Positions 25,232-33,548 of a stretch of 64,000 bases of DNA are shown piece by piece. Each line of letters begins with the position of its first letter. The stretch's first letter is position 1. The DNA comes from an uncultured bacterium (GTDB taxonomy: Bacteria; Actinomycetota; Coriobacteriia; Coriobacteriales; Coriobacteriaceae): contig CAJMLY010000005.1 of assembly GCA_905214425.1 (NCBI GenBank), positions 1 through 64,000 of the forward strand, written 5' to 3'. The notes beneath the pieces are model-generated. The model was given only the letters and a program-made list of their open reading frames with translations. It searched no databases and was not told the DNA's origin. Both the position numbers and the translations under genes were made by a program.

Positions 25232-26746
25232 TTACGCCTGAGCGTTGGCGAAGGCCTGCTTGGCGCCCTCGGCGCGCACGACGGTGAGCGCGTTGACGAC
25301 AAACTCCTCGAGACCGATGATCTGCGTAAGGTCCTCGCCCCACATTTGCTCATTGGTGAGCACGTCGTGCACCAGCTCGGCATCGTCTGCACCGGCGTGG
25401 GCGGCGTAGAAATCGAGCACGAAGGCATCGTCCTGAGCGGTGTACTCGGTGCCGTCAGCGCGGCGCAGGTGCAGGCCATCGCCCTCGCGAGCAACGAGCT
25501 CCTGAGTATAGAAGGCAATGAGCGTAGCGAGGCTCGTCGCCAGGCACTTGGGCAGGTTGCCGGTCTCGGCAACATAGTCCTTGAGCGTGGGCAGGTCGCG
25601 GGCACGCCATTTGGCGGTGGAGTTGAGGCAAATGGAGAGCAGCGCGTGGTCGATAAACGGGTTGTCGAAGCGGTTCTCGACGGCGGCGGCAAAGGCCTTG
25701 CAGTCCTCGACGTCCAGGTCGGCGGCAAGCGTCGGGATGACCTCGTCGTAGAGCATGGTGTTCATGAAGCCACGAACGGTCTCGTCGTGCATGCAATCGC
25801 GCACGATGTCAAAGCCGGCAACCCAGGAGCCCGGAACAAAGGCAGTGTGGGCGCCGTTGAGGATGCGGACCTTGCGCTTCTTATACGGGGTGACATCGGG
25901 GGTCACAAAGACGCCCGGCAGGCCGGCCTTTACGAAGGGAAGCTTCTCGGCAAGCGACTCGTCGCCCTGGATGCCCCACATCTGGAAGGGCTCGCGCACG
26001 GCCAGGAAGGGATCCTCGTAGCCCAGGCGCTCGGCAACCGCCGCGGCCTCGGATGCGTCGCGGATGCGACCCGGCACGATGGTGTCGACGAGTGTGGTGC
26101 AGACGGTGCAGTCGTTGGCCATCCACTGCGCAAACTCGTCCTCCCAGTCCCAGTCGCTCACGTACTGGTTCATGATGCGCAGCAGCTCCTCGCCGTTGTG
26201 ATCGATGAGCTCGCAGGCGAGCACGATGACACCCGGCTTGCCGGCAGCCCAGCGGGTGTGGAGCACCTGGGCAAGCTTGGCGGGGAAGCTCGCGGGCGGC
26301 ATGTCGTCGGCCTTGCAGGACGGGTCGTAGGCGATACCGGCCTCGGTGGTGTTGGAGACGATGATCTCCAGGTCGTCGGAGACGGCAACCTCCATCATAG
26401 CGCGGTAGTCGTCCTCGCGATACGGATTGAGGCAGCGGCTGCAGGCGCTGATCACGCGGGACTCGTCAACCGTGTTGCCGTTCTCCTTGCCGCGCACCAG
26501 CACGGTGTACAGGTCGTCCTGGGCATTGATGCCGTCGGCAAAGCCAAAGGCGCCGCTGATGGGCTGCACCATGACAACCTTGCCGTTCCAGCCGGTTGCC
26601 TCGTTGCCCATGTCAAAGAAGCGGTCGACGAAGGCGCGCAGGAAATTGCCCTCGCCAAATTGCAGAACCTTCTCGGGCGCGTCCTTGGGCAGCAGGTAGC
26701 CCTTGTAGCCGATCTTCTCAAGCGTCTCGTAGCTGATGTTCTCCAT
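25232..26746 (-). CDS. uxaB: Tagaturonate reductase (altronate oxidoreductase)
   Basis: 504 residues of the mannitol-dehydrogenase family. The nucleotide-binding N-terminus reads LQFGEGNFLRAF, and the active-site block is KKRKVRILNGAHTAF with Lys and His. It reduces D-tagaturonate to D-altronate with NADH. Fructuronate reductase (UxuB) is related, but this form with the GEGNF motif and the uxaA/uxaC neighbours fits UxaB. It follows uxaC by 96 bp with a hairpin between. Confidence 0.9.
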   Translation of the reverse strand: MENISYETLEKIGYKGYLLPKDAPEKVLQFGEGNFLRAFVDRFFDMGNEATGWNGKVVMVQPISGAFGFADGINAQDDLYTVLVRGKENGNTVDESRVISACSRCLNPYREDDYRAMMEVAVSDDLEIIVSNTTEAGIAYDPSCKADDMPPASFPAKLAQVLHTRWAAGKPGVIVLACELIDHNGEELLRIMNQYVSDWDWEDEFAQWMANDCTVCTTLVDTIVPGRIRDASEAAAVAERLGYEDPFLAVREPFQMWGIQGDESLAEKLPFVKAGLPGVFVTPDVTPYKKRKVRILNGAHTAFVPGSWVAGFDIVRDCMHDETVRGFMNTMLYDEVIPTLAADLDVEDCKAFAAAVENRFDNPFIDHALLSICLNSTAKWRARDLPTLKDYVAETGNLPKCLATSLATLIAFYTQELVAREGDGLHLRRADGTEYTAQDDAFVLDFYAAHAGADDAELVHDVLTNEQMWGEDLTQIIGLEEFVVNALTVVRAEGAKQAFANAQA

Positions 26747-26781
26747 CGATGTCTCTCCTTAGATTGCTGTTAGCGTGCAGG

Positions 26782-26821
26782 CAAAACGGGGGCGCCGCGT
26801 GTGGCAACGGCGCTCCCGTGT
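26782..26821 (-). terminator. Intercistronic hairpin between uxaC and uxaB
   Basis: On the minus strand CGGGAGCGCCG pairs with CGGCGCCCCCG, followed by TTTT. It could terminate part of the transcripts and lower uxaB/uxaA expression relative to uxaC. Confidence 0.65.
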
Positions 26822-26842
26822 TCGATGTGATTCGATGCAGGC

Positions 26843-28270
26843 TTATGCCTCGACGGTATCCAGGTCAAAGCCAAAGTAGCGGACCGCGTTGTTGTAGCTG
26901 ATGTCGCGCACGATATCGCCCAGCAGCTCCATGTCGGCCGGATACTTGCCCTGCTCGACCCACTCGCCGATCACGCTGCACAGCACGCGACGGAAGTACT
27001 CGTGACGCGGGTAGGACAGGAAGGAGCGGGAGTCGGTAAGCATGCCCACAAAGTTGCCCAGCACGCCCTCGTTAGCCAGAGCCGTGAGCTGCTCGCGCAT
27101 ACCGACCTCGTTGTCGTTGAACCACCAGGCAGAACCGTTCTGGATCTTGCCGGCGGTCGGAGCCTCCTGGAAGCAGCCCATCACGGTATCGATCATGGTG
27201 TTGTCGATGGGATTCAGGCTGTACAGGATGGTCTTGGGCAGACCGCAGGTCTCCTGGATGGAGTTGAGGAAATCGGCGAGCTGGTCGGACGGCGTGTAGT
27301 TGGAGATGCAGTCGTAACCGGTGTCGGGACCGAGCTTGGCAAACATGGCACGGTTGTTGTCGCGCTTGCAGCCAAAGTGCAGCTGCATGGCCCAGCCCAG
27401 GCGGACATACTCGCCGGCGACAAACTGCATAAAGGCAGTCTTGTACTTGAGGACTTCTTCCTCGGTAAGCGGCTCGGCAGCCAGGCCCTTGGCAAAGATG
27501 GCCTCGATCTCATCGGCGGTAGCCGGGACATACATAACGTAGTCGAGTGCGTGGTCGGAGGCGCGGCAGCCCAGCTCGTGAGCAACGTCGTAGCGCTTGG
27601 AGATGGCGGACTTCATGCCCTCGAAGTCGCTGACCTCAACGCCAGCAGCCTCGGAGAGGTGCTTGCAGTAGTCGGCGAACTCCTGGCCACGCTCGATGCG
27701 CAGGGCGGCATCGGGGCGCATGGCGGGAACGACCTGAACGTCAAAGCTATCGTCGGCGGCAATCTTCTTGTGCCACTCAAAGCTGTCGGCGGGGTCGTCG
27801 GTAGTGCAGATCATGCGGACGTTGGACTGCTTGATCAGGTTGCGGCAGGTAAAGCTGGCCTCGGCGAGCTTGGCGTTGGCAAGGTCCCAGACCTCCTGAG
27901 CAGTTTTGCCGTTCAGGACGCCCTCGTAGCCAAAGTAACGCTTAAGCTCCAGGTGGCTCCACTCAAAGACGGGGTTGCCCACGCAGCGGCCCAGGGTCTC
28001 GGCCCACTTCTGGAACTTCTCACGAGCAGGGGCATCGCCGGTAATGAAGCGCTCGTCAACGCCGTTGGCACGCATCAAGCGCCACTTGTAGTGGTCACCG
28101 CCCAGCCAAACCTCGGTGATGTTCTCAAAACGCTTGTCGTCCCAGATCTCCTTGGGAGAAATGTGGCAGTGGTAGTCAACGATGGGCATACCCTCGGCAA
28201 AGTTGTGGAACAGTTCCTCGCCGGTCTTGGTGCTCAGCAGGAAATCCTGATCGTCCATGAAGTTTTTCAT
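26843..28270 (-). CDS. uxaC: Uronate isomerase (glucuronate/galacturonate isomerase)
   Basis: 475 residues, amidohydrolase-fold uronate isomerase. MPIVDYHCHISPKEIWDD has the metal-binding HxH near the N-terminus; MLTDSRSFLSYPRHEYFRR is the C-terminal signature. It converts D-galacturonate to D-tagaturonate. Start MKNFMDDQ is preceded by AAAGGGG; an upstream ATG at 28336 would lie in the operator. It is first in a uxaC-uxaB-uxaA unit led by tandem operators. Confidence 0.94.
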   Translation of the reverse strand: MKNFMDDQDFLLSTKTGEELFHNFAEGMPIVDYHCHISPKEIWDDKRFENITEVWLGGDHYKWRLMRANGVDERFITGDAPAREKFQKWAETLGRCVGNPVFEWSHLELKRYFGYEGVLNGKTAQEVWDLANAKLAEASFTCRNLIKQSNVRMICTTDDPADSFEWHKKIAADDSFDVQVVPAMRPDAALRIERGQEFADYCKHLSEAAGVEVSDFEGMKSAISKRYDVAHELGCRASDHALDYVMYVPATADEIEAIFAKGLAAEPLTEEEVLKYKTAFMQFVAGEYVRLGWAMQLHFGCKRDNNRAMFAKLGPDTGYDCISNYTPSDQLADFLNSIQETCGLPKTILYSLNPIDNTMIDTVMGCFQEAPTAGKIQNGSAWWFNDNEVGMREQLTALANEGVLGNFVGMLTDSRSFLSYPRHEYFRRVLCSVIGEWVEQGKYPADMELLGDIVRDISYNNAVRYFGFDLDTVEA

Positions 28271-28324
28271 CAAACAACCCCTTTGTTGGCGGAGCGGGCG
28301 CACGATGCGCTCGTTATCCTCTAG

Positions 28325-28374
28325 GTGAACGTTCACTATACTAATTCATTGCGACTTAAAAGGTGAACGTTCAC
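28325..28374 (-). promoter_or_regulatory. Pair of perfect LacI-type operators ahead of uxaC
   Basis: GTGAACGTTCAC at 28325-28336 and 28363-28374, 38 bp apart; the second has the full AGGTGAACGTTCACCT form. On the minus strand TTCACC of the upper site is 18 bp from TAGTAT, so one site overlaps a probable -35 and the other the start region. Confidence 0.78.
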
Positions 28375-28389
28375 CTAACTACCATGGGA

Positions 28390-28417
28390 TGAACGGTCGG
28401 TTTTGCCCGCTCAACGG
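28390..28417 (-). promoter_or_regulatory. 28-bp conserved upstream motif, copy B
   Basis: Begins TGAACGGTCGG, has TTTTGCCC in the centre and ends TCAACGG. It starts 16 bp beyond the upper operator, as in copies A and D. Confidence 0.55.
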
Positions 28418-28503
28418 TTGTTGGAGCCATGGCTTACATGTTTTACGGATCGGTTGACGTCTCCAAGCACCGGTTTTGAGTGCTTTTGCTCAGGTGGGTC
28501 ATG

Positions 28504-28711
28504 TTCCGGCGTGCATTTTTAGGAATATTCAGCATCGGGGGCGCGCCGCACACCGTCCTCGATCCCCTATTTGATGCGCATATTGCGCCCGGTCGGTATA
28601 AATAAGTGTCGCCGATGGCGATTTACGCCATCGGCGACACTGAAAACAGTCGTTCTACCCCTCTTTCGGAGCATACAGATGCTGAATATTCCCGAAAATG
28701 TACGCCGCAAG
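28504..28711. repeat. Terminal-inverted-repeat-like element around a hairpin
   Basis: A 33-bp sequence (GGAATATTCAGCATC core, 28504-28539) recurs inverted at 28679-28711 (GATGCTGAATATTCCC), about 80% identical, enclosing 140 bp. A third, direct copy is at 41655-41693. The region 28418-28732 has no gene. Confidence 0.6.
28606..28640 (-). terminator. Hairpin downstream of the LacI gene
   Basis: GTGTCGCCGATGGC and GCCATCGGCGACAC are perfect complements around a seven-base loop. It lies 93 bp past the regulator stop, followed on the minus strand by TTATTTAT. Confidence 0.7.
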
Positions 28712-28732
28712 AGGGGGTACCTGACCAAACGG

Positions 28733-29812
28733 CTAAATTCCCGCAAGCTCGCAGTAGTGGTCGACGTTGCTGGCAAACACCATCTCCACAGCACCCTTCT
28801 GCACGGGCTCCGCCGGAGTTTTACCCCACAGCAAATACTCGCCCAAAGTCTTAGCGCCACGGTAGGCCAAGCTTACCAGGTCCTTATAGACAATATTGGT
28901 AAAGATGCCACGGCGCAAGGCCAAGGCACTCTCGGGGAACAGGTCGTTGCCGATTACCATGACCTTGCCGGCCTTGCCGCTTGAAACAAGCACGTCGGCG
29001 ACCACCTCGGAACCAACAGCAAAAACGCTACAGATGAGCTCAGGGGCATCCGGCGCACTCATGCGCTGCTCAAGCTCACGCTCAAGCTGTTTGACTTGCG
29101 CATGGGCGCCGGCAAGGTCCTCAACTTGCCATGGAATATCGTGTTCGCGCAGGTAATTATGAAAGGCGCGGGCGGTCAGATAGTGTGAATCGGTATAGGG
29201 GTCGCCCGCCAACAGGAGCACGCGGGCGTCAGCCCCAGAAGCGTGGACCAGATTTGCCGCCTGCTCAGCCATAAGGCCGCCTGCCGTCGAATAGTCGGCC
29301 AAGCTCGCACCCAAGCGATCGAGGTGCGGGCGGTCGCCGTCGACGAGCTCGATTGTCACGCCTGCCTCGGCAATCTGTCTCAAGAGCTCGGTCGCGCGGT
29401 CATCGCCCGGAACATAGGCAAGCAGGCCATCAATCTTCTCGCCTACCTGCAGGCGCTCATCAATCTGCTCAAGCGCATCGGCGTAGCCGCCCACGCCAAA
29501 TTCAACACGTTCAACCGTAATGCCCTGGTCGACCACCTCCTGCTCAAAGCGGTTGCAGCCTTCCCAAAGGTAACGGAAAAAGTACGCCCCCTCGCGCGAT
29601 GCGCGGGGCAGGCAAAACACCAGGTTGATATCCTTGCGCCGCAGGCTTGAGGCGCTCGTATTGCGATGGTAACCCATGGCCTCGGCCTTAGCATTCACCT
29701 TGGAGCGCACGGATTCGCTCACGCCGGCCTTACCCGTCAGGGCCTTGTGCACGGTATTGATGGAAACGCCAAGCTCGGCGGCTATGTCCTTCATGGTTAC
29801 GCGAGCGCTCAT
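28733..29812 (-). CDS. LacI-family regulator of the pectin/uronate regulon
   Basis: 359 residues. N-terminal helix-turn-helix VTMKDIAAELGVSINTVHKAL with a hinge helix near 50-60 (NTSASSLRR), then a periplasmic-binding-protein-like effector domain. It is the only LacI-type gene in the window and adjoins uxaC upstream. The 12-bp palindromes with a central CG are typical LacI-family operators, so it is the natural candidate to bind them. The effector is probably a uronate or KDG-type intermediate. No palindrome is seen before its own gene. GGAG precedes the ATG. Confidence 0.85.
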   Translation of the reverse strand: MSARVTMKDIAAELGVSINTVHKALTGKAGVSESVRSKVNAKAEAMGYHRNTSASSLRRKDINLVFCLPRASREGAYFFRYLWEGCNRFEQEVVDQGITVERVEFGVGGYADALEQIDERLQVGEKIDGLLAYVPGDDRATELLRQIAEAGVTIELVDGDRPHLDRLGASLADYSTAGGLMAEQAANLVHASGADARVLLLAGDPYTDSHYLTARAFHNYLREHDIPWQVEDLAGAHAQVKQLERELEQRMSAPDAPELICSVFAVGSEVVADVLVSSGKAGKVMVIGNDLFPESALALRRGIFTNIVYKDLVSLAYRGAKTLGEYLLWGKTPAEPVQKGAVEMVFASNVDHYCELAGI

Positions 29813-29912
29813 GGGATTACTCCGTTATAGATAAGTTGCCAATTAACAGTACAGGTAACGATACCCCAAAATCGCTCTTCAACTCGCCGCGCTCGCCCCC
29901 AAATGTGCAAAG

Positions 29913-29942
29913 CGCCCCGCGAACGGATGCTCGCGAGGCGCC
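29913..29942 (-). terminator. Hairpin after the Cys-rich membrane protein gene
   Basis: GCGCCCCGCGA pairs with TCGCGAGGCGC around ACGGATGC; on the minus strand it is followed by TTTGC. Confidence 0.6.
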
Positions 29943-29956
29943 TGGGTGCCTGGGCC

Positions 29957-30157
29957 TTATTTAATACCGCGGCCCAAATCTTCGGCGATTTTGTCCACGC
30001 CCTTAAGTGCGGCGCAGGTCTTTTTGTTGGAGCAATGCCCCGTGCAAACGCCACCCTGAGCGCAGTCAGCGCAGGTGCCCTTGCGGTAGATGCGCACGCA
30101 TACCGCGACAAACGCAATACCGATAACAGCCAGTACAACAATATCGATAGGTGCCAT
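29957..30157 (-). CDS. FeoB-associated Cys-rich membrane protein
   Basis: 66 residues: one N-terminal membrane helix (about 5-24) followed by a Cys-rich tail (CADCAQGGVCTGHCSNKKTC). Small proteins with this layout are commonly encoded beside feoB and are thought to help ferrous iron uptake. It lies downstream of feoB on the same strand but beyond its terminator, 204 bp away, so it may have its own promoter. Confidence 0.75.
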   Translation of the reverse strand: MAPIDIVVLAVIGIAFVAVCVRIYRKGTCADCAQGGVCTGHCSNKKTCAALKGVDKIAEDLGRGIK

Positions 30158-30215
30158 AGCAAGCCTCCTCTAGTTAACCACCACTTACTTTACCCCATTC
30201 CCCACCTACCAAAAA

Positions 30216-30289
30216 GGGACAGGTTTATTTTGGTCGGTTTTATCTGCGGAAACGCCACATCTTGCTTCTGGAGCAAAGAAATCTGTCCC
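30216..30289. repeat. Inverted repeat with GGGACAG ends
   Basis: GGGACAGGTTT (30216-30226) pairs with AAATCTGTCCC (30279-30289) around 52 bases. GGGACAG/CTGTCCC-ended repeats look like REP-type elements; only this copy is clear in the window. Confidence 0.4.
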
Positions 30290-30298
30290 CCTTGCACC

Positions 30299-30336
30299 AA
30301 AAAGCCCGAGTGTCGCTGGGACACCCGGGCTTTCGG
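30299..30336 (-). terminator. feoB terminator
   Basis: On the minus strand AAAGCCCGGGTGTCC pairs with CGACACTCGGGCTTT, ending in TTTTT. Confidence 0.88.
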
Positions 30337-30360
30337 AAAGGGGTTAATCCTTATTCGGAC

Positions 30361-32688
30361 TTAAGCGGAAACTGCGGAGGAAGCAGTGTTGGTCTCGTCC
30401 TCGTCGGTCCATGCATGCTTGGGCATGGGACGGAAGATCTGGAAGAGCATCGCAACCAGCAGCACGATGGCCACAATCGTCCAGATACCAAACTGTCCCA
30501 ACACAAGCAGGTTGTAGAACTGGTTGATGAACAGGCCGATCACCCAAGCAAAGGCGCACTCGTAGCCAATGGCAATCGCAGTCCACTTGCCGGAATCCAT
30601 CTGGTTGCGGATAGTACCCATAGCAGCAAAGCACGGAGCGCACAGCAGGTTGAAGGCACCAAAGGCAACGCAAGCGCCCATGGTGGGGAACATGCCGGCA
30701 AACGCGGTCCACAGGCTCGGGTCGGTCTCGCCGGCGTCGGCGACGGACAGCAGCGAACCGGCGGTGGCGACGACGTTCTCCTTAGCGACAAGGCCCGAGA
30801 CGGTCAGCGCAGTTGCCTGCCAGGTGCTAAAGCCGAGCGGGGCGAAGATCCAGGCGACCAGGTTACCCAGCATGGCAAGCACGGAGTAGTCCATGAACTC
30901 CTCGGGGATGCCCTCCATAGCAGGCAGGAAGCCAAACGTGCCGTTGTAGCTACCAAAGTTGGACAGGAACCACACCACAACGGTGGACGCGAAGATGACC
31001 GTACCGGCCTTCTTGATAAAGGCCCAGCAGCGCTCCCACACGTGCAGCGCCCAAGAGCGGATCGCCGGGAAGTGGTAGGCGGGAAGCTCCATAACGAACG
31101 GCGTCGGGCGGCCGGCGAAGAGCTTGGTCTTCTTGAGCATGAGGCCCGAGGCGATGACGGCAAAGACACCCAGGAAGTAGAAGAGCGGGCTGATCCATGC
31201 GGCAGTGGTAGAAGAATCGCCGATGATGGAACCCATGAGCAGGGCGATGATCGGCAGCTTAGCGCCACAGGGAATAAACGTGGTGGTCATGACCGTCATG
31301 CGGCGGTCCTTCTCGTTCTCGATGGTCTTGGTAGCCATGACGCCGGGGACGCCGCAGCCCGAGGACACGAGCATGGGGATGAAAGACTTACCGGACAGGC
31401 CAAAGCGGCGGAACACGCGGTCCATGATAAAGGCGACGCGGGCCATGTAGCCGCAGTCCTCCAGGAAGGACAGCATCACAAAGAGCAGGAACATCTGCGG
31501 CACAAAGCCGAAGATGGCGCCCAGGCCGCCGACGATACCGTCACAGACGAGCGAATCGACCAGGCCACCGTCCTCGGTGCCACCCGCCACAAGTGCGTCG
31601 TGCACCATGGTGGTAATACCGGGAACATAGGGGCCGTACTGCGCCGGGTCGACCGAGTCGGCATTGTCACCCGCAGCCTCGACAGCTGCGTCATAGGCAT
31701 CGCGGCCCTGACCGAGCACATACCAGCCGTCGGTACCGAAGAGCTGGTCGTTGGTGAAGTCGGTCACCGTGCCGCCCAAGGTAGAAACGGCGATGTAGTA
31801 CACGCAGAACATGATGACCACAAAGATCGGCAGGCCCAGGATACGGTTGGTAACCACACGGTCAATCTTCTCGGAGGTGCTCATCTTGGCAGGGGCCTTG
31901 GTGAGGCACTCGTCAATGATGTGGGCAATCACGCCGTAACGCTCACCGGTGATGATGGACTCGGCGTCGTCGTCGCAGTCCTGCTCGCACTGAACGACCA
32001 GCTGCTCCACGCGAGCGGCCTTCTCCTTAGTGAGGTTGATGAGCTTGCAGGCGTCTGCATCGCGCTCGAACAGCTTGACGGCATAGTAGCGGCGCTTGTT
32101 GGCGGGAACGCTTGCCGGCAGGTTGTTCTCGATGTGGTCCAGAACGTCCTCGATGGAGGAATCGAACTTGTGCTCCGGCACCTGGCCCTTGGAAGCGGCA
32201 GACTTCTTGACCTGCTCGAAGAGCTCCTTGATGCCCTTGTTCTTAAGAGCCGAGATCATCATGACCGGGCAGCCGAGCTTCTTGGAGAGCTTGTCCGTGT
32301 CGATCTTATCGCCGTTCTTCTCGACCAAGTCGGCCATGTTGAGAGCGACGACCACGGGCAGGCCGGTCTCGATAACCTGAAGCGCCAGGTACAGGTTGCG
32401 CTCGAGGTTGGTGGCATCGACCACCTGGACAACGACATCGGGCTCGCCGCTCATGAGGTAATCGCGCGAGCATTGCTCCTCGGGGCTGTAGGGGGAAAGC
32501 GAGTAGATGCCAGGGAGGTCCGTGATGGTAACGTTCTTGTCGCTTAGGAGCTTGGCTTCCTTTTTCTCAACCGTGACGCCGGGCCAGTTGCCAACGTAGC
32601 CGTTGGCGCCGGTAATCAGGTTGAAAAGCGTGGTCTTGCCGCAGTTGGGGTTACCCGCCAGCGCGACATGGATCTGAGAATCCGCCAT
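30361..32688 (-). CDS. feoB: Ferrous iron transport protein B
   Basis: 775 residues. N-terminal G-domain with GNPNCGKTT (G1), DLPGIYS (G3) and NMAD (G4), a helical switch region, then a membrane part with two inverted gate motifs. It imports Fe(II). It lies downstream of two feoA genes on the same strand, with a 123-bp gap holding a DtxR-like box, so it may have its own iron-controlled promoter. Confidence 0.95.
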   Translation of the reverse strand: MADSQIHVALAGNPNCGKTTLFNLITGANGYVGNWPGVTVEKKEAKLLSDKNVTITDLPGIYSLSPYSPEEQCSRDYLMSGEPDVVVQVVDATNLERNLYLALQVIETGLPVVVALNMADLVEKNGDKIDTDKLSKKLGCPVMMISALKNKGIKELFEQVKKSAASKGQVPEHKFDSSIEDVLDHIENNLPASVPANKRRYYAVKLFERDADACKLINLTKEKAARVEQLVVQCEQDCDDDAESIITGERYGVIAHIIDECLTKAPAKMSTSEKIDRVVTNRILGLPIFVVIMFCVYYIAVSTLGGTVTDFTNDQLFGTDGWYVLGQGRDAYDAAVEAAGDNADSVDPAQYGPYVPGITTMVHDALVAGGTEDGGLVDSLVCDGIVGGLGAIFGFVPQMFLLFVMLSFLEDCGYMARVAFIMDRVFRRFGLSGKSFIPMLVSSGCGVPGVMATKTIENEKDRRMTVMTTTFIPCGAKLPIIALLMGSIIGDSSTTAAWISPLFYFLGVFAVIASGLMLKKTKLFAGRPTPFVMELPAYHFPAIRSWALHVWERCWAFIKKAGTVIFASTVVVWFLSNFGSYNGTFGFLPAMEGIPEEFMDYSVLAMLGNLVAWIFAPLGFSTWQATALTVSGLVAKENVVATAGSLLSVADAGETDPSLWTAFAGMFPTMGACVAFGAFNLLCAPCFAAMGTIRNQMDSGKWTAIAIGYECAFAWVIGLFINQFYNLLVLGQFGIWTIVAIVLLVAMLFQIFRPMPKHAWTDEDETNTASSAVSA

Positions 32689-32761
32689 TCAATCCTTCTT
32701 CCTTGTGTGCCTGCGCTGCTTTCTCCGCGCAGGCTGGATAATGTGCTTCAAAGTTGCAGCA

Positions 32762-32784
32762 TTAAGTTAGAAAAACCTAACTTT
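32762..32784 (-). promoter_or_regulatory. DtxR/IdeR-like box ahead of feoB
   Basis: On the minus strand AAAGTTAGG and CTAACTT form an interrupted palindrome around TTTTT, closely resembling the TTAGGTTAG...CTAACCTAA iron box of actinobacteria. Iron-dependent repression of feoB is inferred. Confidence 0.55.
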
Positions 32785-32811
32785 ATCTGCAGAAATATGC
32801 GCCGCGGGTCC

Positions 32812-33033
32812 TTACTGGACCTCGACGACGGCGGCCTCCTCCTTGCGGATGGAAAGCTCGTAGCCGCGCACGTTGATCTCGACCGGATCACCGAGCGGTG
32901 CAACCTTCACGACCTTGAACGAAGTGCCCTTGATGAGCCCCAGGTCCATAAGGTGGCGGCGAAGCGCACCCTCACCGTGAAGCTTGACGATGGTGGAGCT
33001 CTCGCCCACCTTAACGTCACCCAACGTCTTCAT
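32812..33033 (-). CDS. feoA: FeoA-domain protein
   Basis: 73 residues with the SH3-like FeoA fold: LGDVKVGESSTI, HLMDLGLIKGT and the closing ELSIRKEEAAVVEV. FeoA assists FeoB, probably through its G-domain. Second in a feoA-feoA-feoB set. Confidence 0.9.
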   Translation of the reverse strand: MKTLGDVKVGESSTIVKLHGEGALRRHLMDLGLIKGTSFKVVKVAPLGDPVEINVRGYELSIRKEEAAVVEVQ

Positions 33034-33073
33034 TTACTTGTCCCCCTTTCAGTGCGTACAGAAATACCGTCGA

Positions 33074-33316
33074 CTAACCGACGGTCATGATGTGCATGGC
33101 AACCTTGGAATCGATGCCAAAGCGTGCGCCCAGCACGGTGACGATGATATTGGCGCCACTCGAGCTCACCACGTGGATTTCGTTGCCCTCGACAAAGCCG
33201 AGGTCCTTGAGGTGGTGCTTCATATCCTCATTGCCCTTTACACGAGACACGCGCACGGTTTCGCCCGCTTTTACCATCGAAAGCGGCATTGCCGGCATCT
33301 GGGGTCCGCAAGACAT
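33074..33316 (-). CDS. Second FeoA-domain protein
   Basis: 80 residues with an N-terminal extension SCGPQMPAMPLSMV before the FeoA fold (HHLKDLGFVEGNEIHVV). It carries a Cys near the start. It begins the feo cluster, 40 bp before the other feoA, and AGGAG precedes the ATG. Two FeoA paralogues per locus is a pattern seen in anaerobes. Confidence 0.88.
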   Translation of the reverse strand: MSCGPQMPAMPLSMVKAGETVRVSRVKGNEDMKHHLKDLGFVEGNEIHVVSSSGANIIVTVLGARFGIDSKVAMHIMTVG

Positions 33317-33358
33317 GAGTGGCTCCTAACGTCAGTTCGTCCTCAACATCGACGCGGT

Positions 33359-33412
33359 AAAAGTTAACCACGCCTATGTTCGCTTTAGTAAACTAACACG
33401 TGGTTAACTTTT
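33359..33412 (-). promoter_or_regulatory. Iron-box-like inverted repeats ahead of the feo cluster
   Basis: Outer arms AAAAGTTAACCACG (33359-33372) and CGTGGTTAACTTTT (33399-33412) are perfect complements; between them lies TTAGTAAACTAA (33385-33396). The position upstream of the first feo gene suggests a DtxR-family operator overlapping the promoter. Confidence 0.5.
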
Positions 33413-33462
33413 TGGAAAGGGCCCCCATTCAGATTTCGAAAAAGTTTCCTATACGAAACAAA

Positions 33463-33493
33463 GGCACTGCAAAGACCGTCTCTTTGCAGTGCC
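33463..33493 (-). terminator. Terminator of the HPr-like gene
   Basis: GGCACTGCAAAGA and TCTTTGCAGTGCC are perfect arms around a five-base loop; on the minus strand the stem is followed by TTTGTTTC. Confidence 0.8.
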
Positions 33494-33548
33494 TATTGAT
33501 ACCAATTTATGCAACAGAGGGAACTGCCCCTTTGTCACATTGTTGAGG

